Source: Acidobacteriota bacterium (GTDB lineage: Bacteria > Acidobacteriota > Terriglobia > Terriglobales > Acidobacteriaceae). Taken from it: DNA of 64,000 nt. Within the stretch, counting starts at the first letter, position 1, and each line of letters starts with the position of its first letter. Below are positions 42,812 to 49,941 of the stretch, one piece after another. The translations under genes and the position numbers were made by a program. The stretch is from the NCBI GenBank assembly GCA_018268895.1, contig JAFDVP010000013.1, positions 186,001 to 250,000 of the forward strand, in the 5' to 3' direction. Under the pieces are notes generated by a model. The model made no database searches. It had not been told where the DNA came from and worked only from the letters and a program-made list of their open reading frames with translations.

Positions 42812-44680
42812 ATGGCGGCAGAAAACGTCGCGCGGACAGCCACTGAAGGCGGGCCCCAGGCCGAAACAGAGATGGTTCGGCAGGCTGCGCGGGAAAACAT
42901 CGTCAACGACTTCAGCATCCAGGTCGCGACGGTCAACGGGTCGGGATCTCAGTCGGCCAACCTTGTGCTGCTGCGGTCCATCTTCCGGATGGGCATTCCA
43001 GTCAGCGGCAAAAATCTCTTTCCTTCCAACATCGCCGGCCTGCCGACCTGGTACACGATCCGCGCCAGCAAAGATGCATACATCGCGCGCAAGAAGGAGA
43101 TCGACGTCCTGATTGCGATGAACCCGGAGACATGGCAGGAGGACATGCTCTCTCTGCCGGCGGGAGCGGCGGCTATCTATGAAGAATCCGCCAATCTTGG
43201 CCAGCTTCGGAACGATGTCGCCTGCTACCCGGTGCCGTTCGACAAGCTGACGGCCGCAGTCTGTCCTGAGGCCAAGCTGCGCAAGCTGGTCAAGAACATG
43301 GTCTACGTCGGCGTCGCCGCGCATCTTCTCAAGATGGACATGGTCGCGGTCGAAGCCGCCTTGCGCAAGCAGTTTGCCAAGAAGGTGAAGGCTGCGGATC
43401 TCAACTGGGCCGCGGTCCAGGCGGGCTTCGAGTACGCCTCGGCAAACTTCACCAAGCACGATCCCTTTGTGCTGGAGCCGATGAACGAGACGGCAGGAAA
43501 GATCATCATCGACGGAAATGCGGCGGCTGCGCTGGGTTGTGTCTTTGCAGGCTGCACGGTGGCGATGTGGTATCCCATCACGCCGTCGTCGTCGCTGGTC
43601 GAAAACTTCATCGATCTCGCAAAGCGGTATCGCGTCGAAGAGAACGGCAAGGCCACCTTTGCGGTGGTGCAGGCCGAAGACGAGCTGGCGGCAATTGGCG
43701 CCGTGCTTGGCGCGGGCTGGGCCGGAGCGCGCGCCATGACGGCGACCTCCGGGCCGGGCATCTCGCTGATGGCCGAGTTTGCCGGGCTTGGCTATTACGC
43801 CGAGCTGCCGGGAGTGATCTTCGATGTGCAGCGCTCGGGGCCGTCGACCGGCCTACCCACCCGCAACCAGCAGGGCGATCTGCTCTCTGTCGCGTTTCTG
43901 TCGCACGGAGACACCAAGCACGTCATGTTGATTCCGGGCAATGTCAGAGAGTGCTACGAGATGGCGCAGGCGGCGTTTGACCTGGCGGAGCAATTGCAAA
44001 CGCCTGTCTTCGTCATGTCCGATCTCGATCTCGGCATGAACAACTGGATGTCCGACCCCTTTACTTACTCCGGCAAGCCGTTGAACCGGGGCAAAGTGCT
44101 GAGCGCGGAGGACCTGAAGAAGCTGGGAGGGTTTGCCCGCTATAAAGATGTGGACGGTGACGGCGTGGGCTATCGCACGCTGCCGGGAACCGACCATCCT
44201 CTTGCGGCCTACTTCACGCGCGGCTCGGGTCACAACGAAAAGGCGCAATACACTGAGCGTCCCGACGACTACTTCAACAATATGGAGCGGCTGGCAAAGA
44301 AGTTCGAGACGGCGCGCTCGCTCGTTCCGCGGCCCGAGGTCGTCGAGACGGGCAAGGCGAAGGTCGGGTTGATTGCGTTTGGGACCTCCGATTTTGCAAC
44401 GCGTGAGAGCCGCGATCAGTTACGCAAGGAGTACGGGCTCGAAACCGACTACCTGCGACTGCGCGCCTATCCCTTCACGAGCGAAACCCACGACTTCATC
44501 GCCTCGCACGAGCGCGTGTACGTGATTGAGCAGAACCGCGACGCGCAGATGCTGAGCCTGCTGAAGCTGGATGTAAAGGCCGAGGATGTTGTCAGACTGC
44601 GCAGCATCCGCCACTTCAACGGGCTGCCGATTGACGCGCGGTCGATCACCGACGATCTTGTCACGCAGGAAGGAATCTAA
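42812..44680 (+). CDS. korA: 2-oxoacid:ferredoxin oxidoreductase, fused gamma-alpha subunit
   Basis: 622 aa from the ATG at 42812; AAGGAGGGGG ends about nine bases upstream and decides this start over the ATG at 42788. Residues ~30-200 are the gamma domain (VATVNGSGSQSANLVLLRSI). Residues ~215-600 are the alpha (pyrimidine-binding) domain: YPITPSSSLVENF, QAEDELAAIGAVLGAGWAGA, TATSGPGISLMAEF and GPSTGLPTRNQQGDL. With KorB it oxidises a 2-oxoacid (2-oxoglutarate by family resemblance) and CoA to acyl-CoA while reducing ferredoxin. It is divergent from a complex I operon that lacks the NADH module. Confidence 0.93.
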   Translation: MAAENVARTATEGGPQAETEMVRQAARENIVNDFSIQVATVNGSGSQSANLVLLRSIFRMGIPVSGKNLFPSNIAGLPTWYTIRASKDAYIARKKEIDVLIAMNPETWQEDMLSLPAGAAAIYEESANLGQLRNDVACYPVPFDKLTAAVCPEAKLRKLVKNMVYVGVAAHLLKMDMVAVEAALRKQFAKKVKAADLNWAAVQAGFEYASANFTKHDPFVLEPMNETAGKIIIDGNAAAALGCVFAGCTVAMWYPITPSSSLVENFIDLAKRYRVEENGKATFAVVQAEDELAAIGAVLGAGWAGARAMTATSGPGISLMAEFAGLGYYAELPGVIFDVQRSGPSTGLPTRNQQGDLLSVAFLSHGDTKHVMLIPGNVRECYEMAQAAFDLAEQLQTPVFVMSDLDLGMNNWMSDPFTYSGKPLNRGKVLSAEDLKKLGGFARYKDVDGDGVGYRTLPGTDHPLAAYFTRGSGHNEKAQYTERPDDYFNNMERLAKKFETARSLVPRPEVVETGKAKVGLIAFGTSDFATRESRDQLRKEYGLETDYLRLRAYPFTSETHDFIASHERVYVIEQNRDAQMLSLLKLDVKAEDVVRLRSIRHFNGLPIDARSITDDLVTQEGI

Positions 44681-45744
44681 TGGCAACAACTCCAGCTACA
44701 TCCAATGCGGAGACGTTGAAGCCGGCAGTGAAGACCAACAGGATCGGGCTTCAGGTTCTCGACTACCGGGGCGGCAAGACGACGCTTTGCGCCGGCTGCG
44801 GCCATAATGCAATCTCCGAACGTATCATCGATGCCTTCTATGAGATGGGAGTTCAACCGGAACGGCTGATGAAACTCTCGGGCATCGGCTGCTCCTCAAA
44901 GAGCCCGGCCTATTTCATGAGCCGGTCGCATTCGTTCAACAGCGTTCACGGGCGCATGCCCTCGATTGCAACCGGCGCTCTGCTGGCCAACCACACCATG
45001 AAGGCGCTGGGCGTGAGCGGCGACGGGGACACCGGCTCCATCGGCATCGGGCAGTTTGTCCACATGCTCCGGCGCAATCTCCCGATCATCTACATTATCG
45101 AGGACAACGGCGTCTACGGTCTGACGAAGGGGCAGTTCTCCGCGACCGCGGATATCGGGTCAAAGCTGAAGACCGGCGTGATCAACGATCTTCCGGCGAT
45201 CGACCTATGCGCTCTTGCGATTCAACTGGGAGCTTCCTTTGTGGGGCGGTCCTTCTCGGGCGACAAGAAGCAGTTGCTCGCCATGCTGAAAGCGGCGATC
45301 GCGCACAATGGGACGGTCGTGATCGACGTCATCTCGCCATGCGTTACGTTCAACGACCACGAAGGCTCGACGAAGAGCTACAAGTACATGCAGGAGCACG
45401 AAGAGGCGATCTCCGAGGTTGGCTTCGTGCCCTACTTTCAGGAGATCGATGTGGAATACGATCCGGGCACGACGATCGACGTGACGATGCACGACGGCAG
45501 CCATCTGCGCCTGCGCAAGCTGCATGAAGACTTCGATCCGACGGACAACGTTGGAGTAGTTTCCACACTGATGGCGGCGCATGCAAAGGACGAAGTCCTG
45601 ACCGGCATCTTTTATGTGAACACAGCGAAGCCCACGTTCACCGAGCTGTTGAACCTGGTCGATGAGCCTCTGGCCACCTTGCCGGATGCGCGTGTGCGGC
45701 CGGGCAAAGCTGTGCTCGACGAGGTCATGCAGCGGCTGATGTAG
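44680..45744 (+). CDS. korB: 2-oxoacid:ferredoxin oxidoreductase subunit beta
   Basis: 354 aa, thiamine-diphosphate-binding subunit. CAGCGHNAI near residue 39 holds cluster-ligand cysteines, with IGCSSKSP nearby. The TPP motif runs SGDGDTGSIGIGQFVHMLRR and ends in EDNGVYGLTKGQ. No ferredoxin domain is fused, so an external ferredoxin is needed. The ATG overlaps the korA stop by one base (TAATG). Confidence 0.94.
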   Translation: MATTPATSNAETLKPAVKTNRIGLQVLDYRGGKTTLCAGCGHNAISERIIDAFYEMGVQPERLMKLSGIGCSSKSPAYFMSRSHSFNSVHGRMPSIATGALLANHTMKALGVSGDGDTGSIGIGQFVHMLRRNLPIIYIIEDNGVYGLTKGQFSATADIGSKLKTGVINDLPAIDLCALAIQLGASFVGRSFSGDKKQLLAMLKAAIAHNGTVVIDVISPCVTFNDHEGSTKSYKYMQEHEEAISEVGFVPYFQEIDVEYDPGTTIDVTMHDGSHLRLRKLHEDFDPTDNVGVVSTLMAAHAKDEVLTGIFYVNTAKPTFTELLNLVDEPLATLPDARVRPGKAVLDEVMQRLM

Positions 45745-45762
45745 CTGCGTCCCAGACTGCTA

Positions 45763-45963
45763 TCAGCCGCTGTGTTCCGCTTCGGCATCGGGCTCGGGAA
45801 AGTCCGTATCGTTCTCCTTCAGCATCTCATCCTGATCACGATGCCCAAGCTGACCGGCCATGGAGTTGTGGGAGCGACGGGTGAAGTCGGGGTGAACAGT
45901 ATCGTCTTCTACTGCGCCCTTGTGCATGCTTTCGTCCGGACGAGTTAGTTCAGGATGCGCCAT
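45763..45963 (-). CDS. Small hydrophilic protein, unrecognised
   Basis: 66 aa from the ATG at 45963, chosen because AGGAGG lies eight bases upstream. It is rich in Asp, Glu, His and Met (TRPDESMHKGAVEDDTVHPD, ending EPDAEAEHSG) and probably disordered, with no hydrophobic segment. The strong ribosome-binding site supports a real gene. It is convergent with korB. Function unknown. Confidence 0.6.
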   Translation of the reverse strand: MAHPELTRPDESMHKGAVEDDTVHPDFTRRSHNSMAGQLGHRDQDEMLKENDTDFPEPDAEAEHSG

Positions 45964-46074
45964 GGTGGTTCCTCCTGGGCCGGGAATGAACACTGAAACG
46001 TGGATTTGCGACGACTGGAAACAGTGTGACTCTTCCACGGGCACTTTGTCAGATCTCGACTAGAATGTACTGCT

Positions 46075-47268
46075 ATGGCGTTCAAGTTTCAAGGAGTCGA
46101 TTTCCTCCAATTTGATTCTCTGCTTAGCGAAGATGAACTGCTGGTTCGCGGGAACACGCGCGCCTTTGTCGAGGACAGGATCATCCCGATCATTGAACAG
46201 TGCAACCGCGACGGCCGTTTTCCCCGCGACCTGGTGCGCCCCATGGGCGAACTGGGCTTCTACGGGGCAACCCTTGAAGGGTACGGCTGCGCCGGAATGA
46301 ACAATGTCGAATATGGCCTGCTGATGCAGGAACTTGAGCGCGGGGACTCCGGCCTGCGCAGCTTTGTCAGCGTACAGTCGGCGCTGGTCATGTATCCCAT
46401 CCATGCCTTCGGCACAGAGCAGCAAAAGGACCACTGGCTGCCGAAGCTGGCTACCGGAGAAAAGCTCGGCTGCTTTGGGCTGACCGAGCCCGATTTCGGC
46501 TCGAACCCCGGCGGCATGAGGACGCGCGCCCGCAAAGACGGCGACCAATACGTGCTCAACGGAGAGAAGATGTGGATCACCTCCGGCAGCATCGCCGACG
46601 TTGCTGTGATCTGGGCCAAGGTTGAGGAGCCCGGCGTCGCTCCGGAGAACTGGCGCATTCGCGGCTTTCTTGTCGAAACCGGCCGTCCCGGATTTTCCGC
46701 GCACGATGTGCACGGCAAGTGGTCACTTCGCGCTTCAGTCACATCAGGTCTGGCCATGCAGGATGTCCGTGTTCCAGCGGAGAACATGCTACCGCAGTCA
46801 GATGGACTGAAATCTCCCCTGATGTGTCTCAGCCAGGCGCGCTACGGCATCAGTTGGGGCGCAATCGGCGCGGCCATGGCCTGCTACGACACGGCTTTGC
46901 AATATGCAAAGCAACGAAAGCAATTTCGCGATCAACCCATCGCCGGCCATCAGCTTGTGCAGGAAAAGCTGACGTGGATGATTACGGAGATCACCAAGGC
47001 GCAGTTGCTGTCGCTGCAACTTGGCCGCCTGAAGGACCAGGGCAAAGCAGCGTTTCAGCACATCTCGATGGCGAAGAAGAACAACGTGTGGATGGCGCTC
47101 GAGTGCGCACGTATGGCGCGGGATATCCTCGGCGCGAATGGCATTGCGGACGACTACCCGATCATGCGTCACATGATGAACCTGGAATCGGTGAAGACCT
47201 ACGAAGGAACCCACGATATCCACACGCTGATCATCGGTCAAAGCGTGACTGGCATTGCCGCTTATTGA
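46075..47268 (+). CDS. gcdH: Glutaryl-CoA dehydrogenase-type acyl-CoA dehydrogenase
   Basis: 397 aa FAD enzyme. Marks are CFGLTEPDFGSNPGGMRTRA, GEKMWITSGSIADVAVIWAK, YGISWGAIGAAMACYDTAL, YAKQRKQFRDQPIAGHQL and the catalytic glutamate E377 in KTYEGTHDIHTLIIG. The YEGTHDIH form is the glutaryl-CoA dehydrogenase signature; the enzyme oxidises and decarboxylates glutaryl-CoA to crotonyl-CoA in lysine and aromatic catabolism. It stands as a single gene. A different acyl-CoA substrate cannot be excluded. Confidence 0.9.
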   Translation: MAFKFQGVDFLQFDSLLSEDELLVRGNTRAFVEDRIIPIIEQCNRDGRFPRDLVRPMGELGFYGATLEGYGCAGMNNVEYGLLMQELERGDSGLRSFVSVQSALVMYPIHAFGTEQQKDHWLPKLATGEKLGCFGLTEPDFGSNPGGMRTRARKDGDQYVLNGEKMWITSGSIADVAVIWAKVEEPGVAPENWRIRGFLVETGRPGFSAHDVHGKWSLRASVTSGLAMQDVRVPAENMLPQSDGLKSPLMCLSQARYGISWGAIGAAMACYDTALQYAKQRKQFRDQPIAGHQLVQEKLTWMITEITKAQLLSLQLGRLKDQGKAAFQHISMAKKNNVWMALECARMARDILGANGIADDYPIMRHMMNLESVKTYEGTHDIHTLIIGQSVTGIAAY

Positions 47269-47333
47269 TCCGGTCGTGGGCAATCACTCACGGGCAGCGG
47301 GGGCGCAGCGCTCGGAGAGGCGGCTGATCTATT

Positions 47334-47364
47334 CTGATGCGCACCTGTCCTGATGCGCACCTGT
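47334..47364 (+). repeat. Two tandem 15-base copies with a 16-base period
   Basis: CTGATGCGCACCTGT occurs at 47334-47348 and 47350-47364. It lies between gcdH and its terminator-like structure. No function is evident. Confidence 0.8.
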
Positions 47365-47374
47365 GGGCCGCGTC

Positions 47375-47405
47375 GCGCACGCTCCTGGTTGAGGGCGCTT
47401 TTTTT
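47375..47405 (+). terminator. Probable terminator after gcdH
   Basis: Imperfect stem GCGC-ACG-CTC/GAG-G-GCGC followed directly by seven T residues. The U-run is strong, the stem moderate. Confidence 0.5.
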
Positions 47406-47455
47406 GTTTGGGAATGTGAGTTTTTGCATGGCGTCACGCTGCTTCAATGATGGTG

Positions 47456-47484
47456 TTGACGATCGCATGTCGTCTCTTTATAGT
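47456..47484 (+). promoter_or_regulatory. Sigma70-like promoter of the DUF1080 gene
   Basis: TTGACG (47456-47461), exactly 17 bases, then TATAGT (47479-47484). Transcription should start near 47491, upstream of the palindrome at 47510. Confidence 0.7.
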
Positions 47485-47500
47485 GGTGGCGCGTAATAAG

Positions 47501-47524
47501 CACAATATATTGCATATTGTGCAA
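47501..47524 (+). promoter_or_regulatory. Palindromic operator, copy 1 (putative IclR site)
   Basis: TTGCATATTGTGCAA at 47510-47524 fits the window consensus TTGCATA-N-TATGCAA. It is nested in a larger inverted repeat, GCACAATAT...ATATTGTGC. It begins 26 bases after the -10 box, in the early transcribed region. Confidence 0.65.
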
Positions 47525-47571
47525 TTACAGGAAAGGCGTCAAAGGGTGACGACGGTGCCAAAGAAGTGCGC

Positions 47572-49482
47572 ATGAGAAAGAGCCTGGTTCTGCTGATCGT
47601 AGCGCTCGCCGCGGGAATGGCATTTGCGTCGGGACCTTCCTTCGCGCCCGATGTCCGGTTTACCGGTTCCACGACAAAGGGCTGGCATACATTTGGCAAT
47701 GCTGGATGGAGCGCCGATGCGGGCACGATTACCGGGAAGCCCGGCGATAGTGGCGGAGGCTGGCTGGTGCTGGACGACTCCTATCAGGATCTCAGCTTCT
47801 ATACGGAGTTCAGTTGTGACGACGGGTGCGAGACCGGTGTGTTGCTGCGCGCGGAGAAGACCGCGGACGGCGGCATGAAGGGGGTCTTTGTCTCGCTCGA
47901 CGATTCTGTGTTGAACACCTATGCCGTGACGATCGATTCCAGCGGAAAGATTGTGAAGAAGGACAAGTTGCCACGCGGAGGTCTGCTTGCCCGCGTGACA
48001 CCTCCGCCTCCCCCCTCGCAGACGCAGAACGAGAACAGGCCGAGACCGCAGAGGCCCAGCGTCGAACTCCCGCTGAAGCCGGCGGATACCTCGCTGCGGC
48101 CGCATGCGTGGAACTCGGTAGAGATATTTTTCGACACGAACACAGTCCGGTCGTTTCTCAACAATGGTCACCAGCAGGGCGCAGTCGGTGAAGATGGCGG
48201 TTACGGGCCTGTGGCGCTGTATGCAGGCGGCAAAGGCGCGGTCCATTTTCGCGGCATCGCCTATATGGACATGTCTCTGAAGGTGCGCGACGAGGAGAAG
48301 GTCGGCGCGGGATTTCGCAAGCAGAGGCTGAGCGACTTTTACTACTCGTGGGGAACGGCTGCCGCCGATTTCAATCGCGATGGTGTGCTCGATGTCGTCT
48401 CCGGACCGTATATCTACTATGGCCCCGACTATCGGAAGTCGCGCGAGATCTACGTTGCGCTGGCCTCGAATCCGACGACCGAGTTCGCGACGGACTCGAC
48501 GATGGAGTTCGCTGCCGACTTCAACGGCGATGGCTGGCCCGATGTGCTGACGGTGATGTTCGGCGGCGACTCAGGCATGCAGCTCTACATTAACCCGAAG
48601 GGTGAGAAGCGTCGCTGGCAGAAGTATGTTGTTGGCGGAGGGGTACAGAGCGAGATCGCGATCCTGCGCGACATCGACGGCGATGGCAAGCCGGAGCTGG
48701 TCTACTCCGGCAACGGGCGCGTGCGATATGCGAAGCCCGATCCCGCCAATCCAACAGGGAAGTGGATCGTGCACGATATCTCCGAAAGCGGCTATGGAGC
48801 GGGGCACGGCATCGGCGCGGGGGACATCAACGGCGATGGCCGCATCGATATTGTCGACCCGTATGGCTGGTGGGAGCAGCCGGCCGCAGGCGCGGACTCA
48901 GGTCTGTGGACCTATCATCCCGCCGCCTTCGCGCAGTTTGGACGAGGGATGATGGGCGGCAGCGTGATGGCTGTCTATGACGTGAACGGGGATGGACTGA
49001 ACGACGTGGTGACCTCGCTCAACGCGCATGGATGGGGGCTTGCCTGGTACGAGCAGAAGAAGGACGCCGTGGGCAAGATCAGCTTCACCGAACACATGGT
49101 CATGGACGACCGCTCGACCAAGAACGCCGGAGGGGTTACGTTTTCGGAGCTTCACGGCACATCGTTTGCTGATGTCGATGGGGACGGGATCCCAGATTTC
49201 ATCGCGGGCAAACGCTACTTCTCCCATCTGGATACCAATCTCGATCCCGACCCGAGAGGAGCGCCGGTCCTGTACTGGTACAAGACGGTCCGAAACAGTA
49301 AGGCGCCTGGCGGGGCTGAACTGCTTCCCCAGTTGATCGATACGCATAGCGGTGTTGGATCGGATGTGCTCGCTGTGGATCTGAACCATGACGGAGCGAT
49401 CGACATTGTGACGTCCACGCGGTTCGGCACCTTTATTTACTGGGGGACTCCGGGACGCGCCGCAGCCGCCAGGAAGAAGTAG
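47572..49482 (+). CDS. Secreted DUF1080 (3-keto-glycoside hydrolase-like) plus FG-GAP repeat protein
   Basis: 636 aa from the ATG at 47572; a GTG two codons upstream is also open. After a signal peptide (LVLLIVALAAGMAFA), residues ~20-215 match the DUF1080/concanavalin-like fold (GWHTFGNAGWSADAGTITGK, LSFYTEFSCDDGCETGVLLR). Several DUF1080 proteins hydrolyse 3-keto-disaccharides. Residues ~230-630 are FG-GAP/VCBS repeats (DFNRDGVLDVV, DFNGDGWPDVL, DIDGDGKPELV, DVNGDGLNDVV, DVDGDGIPDF), a calcium-binding propeller. It is probably an extracytoplasmic sugar-binding or -cleaving protein. It is the first gene of the regulon, with a promoter and operator just upstream. Confidence 0.85.
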   Translation: MRKSLVLLIVALAAGMAFASGPSFAPDVRFTGSTTKGWHTFGNAGWSADAGTITGKPGDSGGGWLVLDDSYQDLSFYTEFSCDDGCETGVLLRAEKTADGGMKGVFVSLDDSVLNTYAVTIDSSGKIVKKDKLPRGGLLARVTPPPPPSQTQNENRPRPQRPSVELPLKPADTSLRPHAWNSVEIFFDTNTVRSFLNNGHQQGAVGEDGGYGPVALYAGGKGAVHFRGIAYMDMSLKVRDEEKVGAGFRKQRLSDFYYSWGTAAADFNRDGVLDVVSGPYIYYGPDYRKSREIYVALASNPTTEFATDSTMEFAADFNGDGWPDVLTVMFGGDSGMQLYINPKGEKRRWQKYVVGGGVQSEIAILRDIDGDGKPELVYSGNGRVRYAKPDPANPTGKWIVHDISESGYGAGHGIGAGDINGDGRIDIVDPYGWWEQPAAGADSGLWTYHPAAFAQFGRGMMGGSVMAVYDVNGDGLNDVVTSLNAHGWGLAWYEQKKDAVGKISFTEHMVMDDRSTKNAGGVTFSELHGTSFADVDGDGIPDFIAGKRYFSHLDTNLDPDPRGAPVLYWYKTVRNSKAPGGAELLPQLIDTHSGVGSDVLAVDLNHDGAIDIVTSTRFGTFIYWGTPGRAAAARKK

Positions 49483-49819
49483 ACGTTGCGCAACGGGTAA
49501 GGGAGATTTGCCCATCAACCTGCACAAGCAGATCCGGTCATCCGATCGGAAGAACCATCTGGGGCTGCGGGAGTTTACCGGAGGCATCGCGGGCGTGGCA
49601 GGATCTCGCGGCTACGCCTGCACACGCTTTTCCACACGCCGGTCTTCGACGGGCGCTACCTGCCTGAGACGAAGCAAGCGAACGGCATCATCGCCAGCTT
49701 CTTTTTAGAACATCGCGGTTTTCTCAAAAAAACAAACGTTTGTTTCTGGATTCGGACGAGAGGTGTAACCATGCGTTTTCTTCCTCAAAAAAAATATCGT
49801 CACATGGCGAAACAAGCCC
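49483..49819 (+). other. Gap with possible gene remnant and a CG-centred palindrome
   Basis: Frame-switching peptide fragments are visible on the plus strand (HLGLREFTGGIAGVAG, then in another frame FHTPVFDGRYLPETKQANG), suggesting a decayed gene, but no family is recognised. At 49730-49745 is a perfect 16-base palindrome AAACAAACGTTTGTTT with the central CG typical of LacI-family operators. No LacI gene is in the window. Confidence 0.4.
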
Positions 49820-49849
49820 TTGACGGCTGTCCGCGCGTGTTGCTAGGAT
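49820..49849 (+). promoter_or_regulatory. Sigma70-like promoter of the TonB receptor
   Basis: TTGACG (49820-49825), 18 bases, TAGGAT (49844-49849). The predicted mRNA starts near 49857 and runs through the operator at 49876. Confidence 0.6.
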
Positions 49850-49875
49850 TCGCTCGACTCATAATGCAAAGTTAA

Positions 49876-49890
49876 TTGCATAATACGCAA
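49876..49890 (+). promoter_or_regulatory. Palindromic operator, copy 2 (putative IclR site)
   Basis: TTGCATAATACGCAA, one of the best matches to the consensus. It begins 27 bases after the -10 box, almost the same geometry as copy 1. A further half site (ATAATGCAA) lies at 49861. Confidence 0.7.
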
Positions 49891-49941
49891 CATGAAGCAA
49901 AGCCAAAACAGGGTTGGTTTATGGCTTAGGAGGCATCGAAG

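Noticed and set aside
49484..49495. CGTTGCGCAACG palindrome as a seventh IclR operator
   Set aside because: It lacks the 7-base centre between TTGC and GCAA, and sits at the end of a gene with no promoter near it.
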